From contig NZ_CP088022.1 of NCBI RefSeq assembly GCF_013373795.3, positions 5,394,001-5,458,000 on the forward strand: a stretch of 64,000 nucleotides of DNA, in the 5' to 3' direction. A program made the translations under genes and the position numbers. This DNA is from Bradyrhizobium quebecense. Its GTDB lineage: Bacteria > Pseudomonadota > Alphaproteobacteria > Rhizobiales > Xanthobacteraceae. Below are positions 59,800-64,000 of this stretch, piece after piece. The stretch's first letter is position 1. Each line of letters starts with the position of its first letter. Below the pieces are notes generated by a model. The model was not told where the DNA came from and ran no database searches. It saw only the letters and a list, made by a program, of their open reading frames with translations.

Positions 59800-60989
59800 T
59801 TAGTGCTTGCGCGCCGCCTTGCGCGTCTTTCCAACCGACCGCTTCCTGGCCGCGCCGCGCTTGGTCGCGGTCTTCTTGCTTGCGGCTGCGCGGCGGACGG
59901 GCGCGGCTGCTGCCGGACGCTTGCGTGCCACGGCCTTCTTGACCGCTTTCCTCGCCGAACTCTTGGCTGCCTTCTTCGCCGCCTTCTTCGCGGCTTGCGG
60001 GCGCGCGCGCCGTACCGTCGACGCGCTCCGACGACGTGCTCCACCTCCCCCAACGGGAACGATGTGGTCGTCCGCATCGAGTGTGAGCTGCTGGAGCGGA
60101 TATGCAGGAAGGAAGCTCGGATCGTTGTAGAGCTTGCTCAAACTGTTCTGATCGAACTTGCCGCCCTGCCCGCGGTCCTCGCCCGCACCGGCGCGCCAGG
60201 CCGCTTCCCAGACCCGGGCAAGCGTCTTGGCGCCGTCCTGCATGCAGGCCGCGGTGGCGTCCTTCAGCTTCGACCACATCACATCGACCTGGCCGCTTCC
60301 CATGTGGGAGTTGAACAGGTTGACGATCGTCATCGGCGGCAGCCGCTTCACGGTTCGCTGCATCAGCGCGACCACGGCGACCGCAGCATCGCGCCCGGTC
60401 GGCGTGCCGCCTGCAACGATCTCCGCGACGTCGCTGGTCCGGGCGTCGGGGATCATCTTGATGAGATCCTTGCCGTGACGGCCGATCATCGTGGTCTCGT
60501 ACACGCTGTGCACCTTGGCGTGCGCCTTGTCGTTCGGATCTAGGCCATGGTGGAATTGCGAGATGTGCAAGCGGCTGGCAGGCATCGCCGATGTAATGCT
60601 CGACGATCCCCGCGGCACAGACGAATTCCAGCTTCTTGTTGGCGGCGGCATATTCGACCATCTGGTCGAAGATCTGCCAGACCCGAAACGGCAACGCGCC
60701 GCGGCGGTCCTCGCCGATCCCTTCGTAATAGTCGTTCCAGACTTTCGGATCGACGTTGCGCGTCGACTCGGCGCAAAGATCCAGCAGCGTCTTGCCGTCC
60801 TTGCCTGGCTTGTCCATGTCGGCGAAATGGTTCGGTCGCGTTGCGGTCGCTGTCCCGGATCAGATAGCGGCCGATCGCCGTGGCGTAGACCGACTGCAGA
60901 TGGGCCAGATGCACGTGATAGGCCTCGCGGGCATCGAGCAGATCCTTCACCGACAATGACGTGAAATCGTGCTTGGTCAGATCAATCAT
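59800..60989 (-). pseudogene. S1/P1-like nuclease with histone-H1-like tail, broken by two frameshifts
   Basis: Three frames join into one 395-residue protein. The first starts MIDLTKHDFTSLSVKDLLDA at 60989 and fails near 60824 at one extra base. The second carries MDKPGKDGKTLLDLCAEST through GIVEHYIGDACQPL and fails near 60570, again one extra base. The third continues HISQFHHGLDPNDKAHAKVH to the end. EHYIGDACQPLHIS matches the metal-binding motif HxxGDxxxPLH of S1/P1 nucleases or zinc phospholipase C. The last 80 residues are Lys/Ala/Arg-rich (AAKKAAKKAAKSSARKAVKK). Total length minus two bases is divisible by three. No signal peptide. Confidence 0.8.
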
Positions 60990-61175
60990 CTGGTTCCTCC
61001 GAAAATGCGCGTTGCGGCAACAGGTTCAGGACGCAGAAATAGACGATCGCGGCGGCCCACGATCATGGGTTAGTTCACACAACTTATACAATTTAAAAGG
61101 GATGACACGAATGTGACGGGTCGCACGGCCGTCGGCCTGCGTGTGGGCCTCTCCTATTTCGGTGAGCGCGGCTAT

Positions 61176-62090
61176 CTATTTCCGCTGGGCGCGGCCTTTG
61201 GCGAAATGGCTGGCGAGGAAATCCGCCAGCACCTCGACACGGGCGGGGCGCGGGCCGCCGGGCGGGGTGACGAGATGCACGGAGCCTTCGGGCTGCTTCC
61301 AGCCTTTCAGGATCACTTCGACCTCGCCGCGCGCGATCGCCTCGCCGACGATGAAGTCGGGCAAATCGGCGATGCCGAGGCCGGCGAGCAGCGCGGGCAT
61401 CACGGCCTCGCCATTGTTGACCCGCAATTGGCCGGCGGGACGCACGCTCGCCCGTTCGCCCGACGCATTGGTGTAGTGCCAGACGCCTTGGGTCGAGAGA
61501 TAGGCGTAGCCGAAGCATTTGTGCTCGGCGAGATGCATCGGATGGGTCGGCCGGCCGTGGCGCTTCAGATAGGACGGCGCCGCCACCGTATAGCGCGGCA
61601 TGCCGCACAGCCGCCGCGCGATCAGTGAGGAATCCGGCAGCCGCGCGATGCGCAGGCCGGCATCAAAGCCTTCGCCGATCAGATCGACCGTGGCGTCGCT
61701 CAGATGCAGATCGATCGCGACCTCCGGATAGGCCTCCATGAATTCCGGCAGCAGCGGCGCCACGGTCTTGATGCCGAAACTCATCGGCACGGCGAGCCGC
61801 ACCAGGCCACGCGGCGTGGTCGATTGCGCCAGCGCCTCGCTTTCGGCGGCCTCGCCGTCGGCCAGCAGCCGCGCGGCGCGCTCCGACAATTTCTGACCGG
61901 CATCGGTCAGCGCCAGCCGCCGCGAGGTGCGGTTGAACAGCCGCGCGCCGAGCCGCTCCTCCAGCCGGCTGACCGCCTTCGAGACCGTCGCCTTGGACAG
62001 CGAGAGCTCGGTCGCCGCCGCCGCAAACGACCGTAATTCCACGACTTTTGCGAAGATCGCGAGCGCCTCGAAGTCCGGCAGTTTCGACAT
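61176..62090 (-). CDS. LysR-family transcriptional regulator
   Basis: A 304-residue LTTR. The start at 62090 (MSKLPDFEALAIFAKVVELR) gives the standard N-terminus. The HTH is SFAAAATELSLSKATVSKAV SRLEERLGARLFNRTSRRLA, followed by the effector domain (RLAVPMSFGIKTVAPLLPEF, CGMPRYTVAAPSYLKRHGRP). It belongs to the CrgA-like group. It is divergent from an SDR gene, and probably controls SDR, pirin and wrbA in response to an electrophile or quinone. GAAAC-N5-GTTTC lies in the shared promoter. Confidence 0.94.
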   Translation of the reverse strand: MSKLPDFEALAIFAKVVELRSFAAAATELSLSKATVSKAVSRLEERLGARLFNRTSRRLALTDAGQKLSERAARLLADGEAAESEALAQSTTPRGLVRLAVPMSFGIKTVAPLLPEFMEAYPEVAIDLHLSDATVDLIGEGFDAGLRIARLPDSSLIARRLCGMPRYTVAAPSYLKRHGRPTHPMHLAEHKCFGYAYLSTQGVWHYTNASGERASVRPAGQLRVNNGEAVMPALLAGLGIADLPDFIVGEAIARGEVEVILKGWKQPEGSVHLVTPPGGPRPARVEVLADFLASHFAKGRAQRK

Positions 62091-62117
62091 GGGCCGTTGT
62101 CCTGATCGCTCAATTTG

Positions 62118-62141
62118 GAAACAATGAGTTTCGATAGTTTC
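62118..62141. promoter_or_regulatory. Likely LysR operator between the regulator and SDR genes
   Basis: GAAAC-AATGA-GTTTC at 62118-62132 is a short dyad, followed by another GTTTC at 62137-62141. It lies 28 bases from the lysR start and 65 from the SDR start. Position and spacing suit an LTTR site; the T-N11-A rule is met loosely. Confidence 0.5.
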
Positions 62142-62205
62142 TATTTCTATACCACAGCCGGAGGCATATCCAAGTGCCGTCAATTTCAATCGGTGGAGAA
62201 ATCCA

Positions 62206-62958
62206 ATGACCAAGAAGCTCTCGGGCAAGGTTGCACTCGTCACGGGCGGTTCACGCGGCATCGGCGCGGCCAGCGCCCGCGCACTCGCCGCGGAAGGTGC
62301 CAGCGTCGCGATCAGCTACGTCGCGTCTCCCGAAAAGGCGGAAGCCGTCGTCGCCGAGTTGAAGGGCAAGGGCGTCAATGCCCGCGCCTACAAGGCCGAC
62401 CAGGCCTCGTCATCCGATGTCGATCAGCTGGTGAAGACCGTCGCCAAGGATTTTGGCCGGCTCGACATCCTCGTCAACAACGCCGGCGTCGCATCCGGCG
62501 GTGCCGTCGACGATCCGAAGGCCGACACCGCGACACTCGCCCGCCAGGAGGCCATCAACGTCGACGGCGTCATCACCGCGATCCGCACCGCCTCGAAGCT
62601 GATGGGTGAAGGCGGCCGCATCGTCACCGTCGGTTCGATGCTCGCCGATCGCGCCTCGTTCCCGGGGCTTGCCGACTACGTCGCCAGCAAGGCGGCCGTC
62701 GTCGGCTACACCAAGGGTGCGGCGCGCGACCTCGGACCGCGCGGCATCACCGTCAACGTGGTGCAGCCGGGCTCGATCGACACCGACATGAACCCGAGGG
62801 ACGGCGGCGAGTTTGCCGAGACGCAACGCTTGCAGCACGCGCTGCAGCGCTTCGGCCGCCCGGAGGAAGTCGCGGCGGGCGTCGTGTTCCTGGCAAGCCC
62901 GGAAGCCTCCTTCGTGACCGGCACCGTGCTCAACGTCGACGGCGGCTTCGGCGCCTGA
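62206..62958 (+). CDS. Short-chain dehydrogenase/reductase
   Basis: A 250-residue classical SDR. Cofactor motif VTGGSRGIGAASARAL at residues 13-28, NNAGVAS near 91, catalytic Ser in VGSMLADRASFPG and YVASK (Tyr-x-x-x-Lys) near 161, and PGSIDTDMNP. It should be an NADPH-dependent oxidoreductase of the FabG-like group, substrate unknown. Divergent from the LysR gene and followed by pirin and wrbA, a set commonly linked to quinone and aldehyde stress. Confidence 0.94.
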   Translation: MTKKLSGKVALVTGGSRGIGAASARALAAEGASVAISYVASPEKAEAVVAELKGKGVNARAYKADQASSSDVDQLVKTVAKDFGRLDILVNNAGVASGGAVDDPKADTATLARQEAINVDGVITAIRTASKLMGEGGRIVTVGSMLADRASFPGLADYVASKAAVVGYTKGAARDLGPRGITVNVVQPGSIDTDMNPRDGGEFAETQRLQHALQRFGRPEEVAAGVVFLASPEASFVTGTVLNVDGGFGA

Positions 62959-63023
62959 TCGCAATCAACGCCGGGCGTAGAGGCCCGGCGACCGTGCAAC
63001 ATCTAAATCAAGGGGAAATCACC

Positions 63024-63722
63024 ATGATCGAACTCAGACCATTCGCAGAGCTCGGCGGTGCGGACCATGGCTGGCTGAAGGCCAAGCACCACTTCTCGTT
63101 CGCGAGCTACTACGATCCCGCCAATGTCAGCCACGGCGCGCTGCGGGTGTGGAACGACGACGAGATCGCGCCGAACTCCGGCTTCCCGGCGCATCCGCAT
63201 GCCAACATGGAGATCATCACCTATGTTCGCGAAGGCGCGATCACGCATCAGGACTCGCTCGGCAACAAGGGACGCACCGAAGCCGGCGACGTGCAGGTGA
63301 TGAGCGCCGGCAGCGGCATCCGTCACTCCGAGTACAATCTGGAACCGTCCAAGACCAAGATCTTCCAGATCTGGATCGAGCCGACGACGAAGGGCGGTCA
63401 CCCGACCTGGGGCTCGAAGCCGTTCCCGAAGGCGGACCGCTCGGGCAAGCTCGTCACCATCGCCTCCGGCATCGCCGGCGACAACGACGCGCTGCCGATC
63501 CGCGCCGATGCGCGGGTGCTCGCCACCACGCTGAGGGCCGGCGAGAGCGCGGAATACGCCGCCGACAAGGCCCGCCACCTCTATCTGGTGCCGGCGGCCG
63601 GCAGCATCGAGGTCAACGGCGTTCGCGTCAATGCGCGCGACGGTGCCGCGATCCGCGATGAAGCCAAGCTGAAGATCACCGCGCTCGAGGACGCCGAGCT
63701 CGTGCTCGTCGACGCGGCGTAG
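63024..63722 (+). CDS. Pirin family protein (quercetin dioxygenase-like)
   Basis: A 232-residue bicupin. The first cupin has the metal ligands HPHANMEIITYV (His-x-His) and GIRHSEYN, as in YhhW, which oxidises quercetin. AGGGGAAATCACC precedes the ATG at 63024. The C-terminal cupin is degenerate. It lies 65 bases after the SDR gene. Function here is probably in flavonoid or quinone metabolism; other pirins are regulators. Confidence 0.93.
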   Translation: MIELRPFAELGGADHGWLKAKHHFSFASYYDPANVSHGALRVWNDDEIAPNSGFPAHPHANMEIITYVREGAITHQDSLGNKGRTEAGDVQVMSAGSGIRHSEYNLEPSKTKIFQIWIEPTTKGGHPTWGSKPFPKADRSGKLVTIASGIAGDNDALPIRADARVLATTLRAGESAEYAADKARHLYLVPAAGSIEVNGVRVNARDGAAIRDEAKLKITALEDAELVLVDAA

Positions 63723-63738
63723 TCAAGACCTCCACTCG

Positions 63739-63850
63739 TCATGCCCGGGCAAAAGCGCGAAGCGCGTCTTCAAGCAGAAGCCCGGGCATCCATCGAGCTT
63801 CGCAAAAAGCTTTCGTCTGATGGATTGCCGGGTCAAGCCCGGCAATGACG
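63739..63850. repeat. Palindromic repeat, family D, copy 2
   Basis: GTCATGCCCGGGCAAAAGCG and CCCGGGCATCCATC at left; GATGGATTGCCGGGTCAAGC and CCGGCAATGACGG at right, with AAGCGCGAAGCGCGTCTT inside. Compare 28751-28865. It sits between pirin and wrbA in the same transcript. Confidence 0.87.
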
Positions 63851-63895
63851 GCCCCAAAACCAACTCCCCCACCTCAACCCCCAAAGGAGGCCATC

Positions 63896-64000
63896 ATGGC
63901 CAAGGTTCTCGTCCTCTATTACTCCGCCTACGGTCACATCGAAGCGATGGCCAATGCCGTCGCGGAAGGCGCGCGCGAAGCCGGCGCCACCGTCGATATC
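63896..64000 (+). CDS. wrbA: NAD(P)H:quinone oxidoreductase WrbA (partial, 5' end)
   Basis: The ATG at 63896 follows AAAGGAGGCC, a perfect ribosome site. The 35 residues present, [20 protein letters not shown] then [15 protein letters not shown], are the flavodoxin-like N-terminus of WrbA with the FMN phosphate loop SAYGHIE. The rest is beyond the right edge. It should reduce quinones by two electrons and completes the LysR-controlled set. Confidence 0.9.

Overview
The window is a GC-rich alphaproteobacterial chromosome segment. Gene content and order point to Bradyrhizobium or a very close relative (Rhodopseudomonas/Afipia lineage). Supporting marks are DUF2093, DUF4170, DUF6101 and DUF2076 proteins, a pmbA-cysQ-DUF4170-acyltransferase-waaA-lpxK block, HisZ plus a long HisG, a TorF-type porin, a BacA/SbmA-like ABC exporter-fold protein, a zinc-free L36, and dense families of palindromic intergenic repeats. 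I saw no rRNA, tRNA, CRISPR array, insertion sequence or prophage.

Layout. 0-8 kb: the start of a probable pseudouridine synthase, tadA, a fluoroacetate dehalogenase with a full active site, an acyl-CoA dehydrogenase, purD, xseA, a dienelactone-hydrolase-like protein that lacks its nucleophile, and DUF2093. 8-14 kb: a minus-strand envelope block reading pmbA, cysQ, a 15-bp tandem repeat, DUF4170, lysophospholipid acyltransferase, waaA and lpxK. 14-25 kb: DUF6101, ubiA, a secreted Pro-rich protein, a structured minus-strand RNA candidate, rsmE, a parD antitoxin with a broken parE toxin, hisZ-hisG, a glycosyltransferase/deacetylase pair, DUF2076 and an L,D-transpeptidase. 25-34 kb: an orphan CheZ, small secreted proteins, a lipoprotein, CIRCE-groES-groEL, a frameshifted small membrane protein, and an ABM monooxygenase divergent from a MarR regulator across a perfect palindrome.

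34-50 kb: SnoaL-like protein, Ada/AraC-PaaI pair, GNAT, an HslJ-like protein, an LctP-type lactate/glycolate permease, the BacA-like ABC protein, a TorF porin, a histone-H1-like protein, and glycolate oxidase genes glcE-glcF separated from glcD by an acyltransferase and a Tat-exported ABM protein. 50-64 kb: a c-type cytochrome, higBA, poxB, an alpha/beta hydrolase, a TPR protein, rpmJ, an amidohydrolase-hydrolase-haloacid dehalogenase-YbaK run, a Cys-rich secreted protein, a doubly frameshifted S1/P1-like nuclease with an H1-like tail, and a LysR/SDR/pirin/wrbA module cut by the right edge.

Themes. Two mechanistically unrelated dehalogenases, two dienelactone-hydrolase-like paralogues (one apparently inactive), an acyl-CoA dehydrogenase, glycolate oxidase and a lactate/glycolate permease suggest broad use of small organic and halogenated acids; defluorination of fluoroacetate would yield glycolate, the substrate of GlcDEF. 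Three dispensable genes carry five frameshifts while all housekeeping genes are intact, which looks like real decay rather than poor sequence. Intergenic space is dominated by at least seven palindromic repeat families, several of which end exactly on a neighbouring stop codon. I found no clearly unprecedented multigene system; the strongest unexplained signals are the pseudoknot/attenuator-like RNA near 16.9 kb, the nuclease/H1 fusion, and the repeat architecture.
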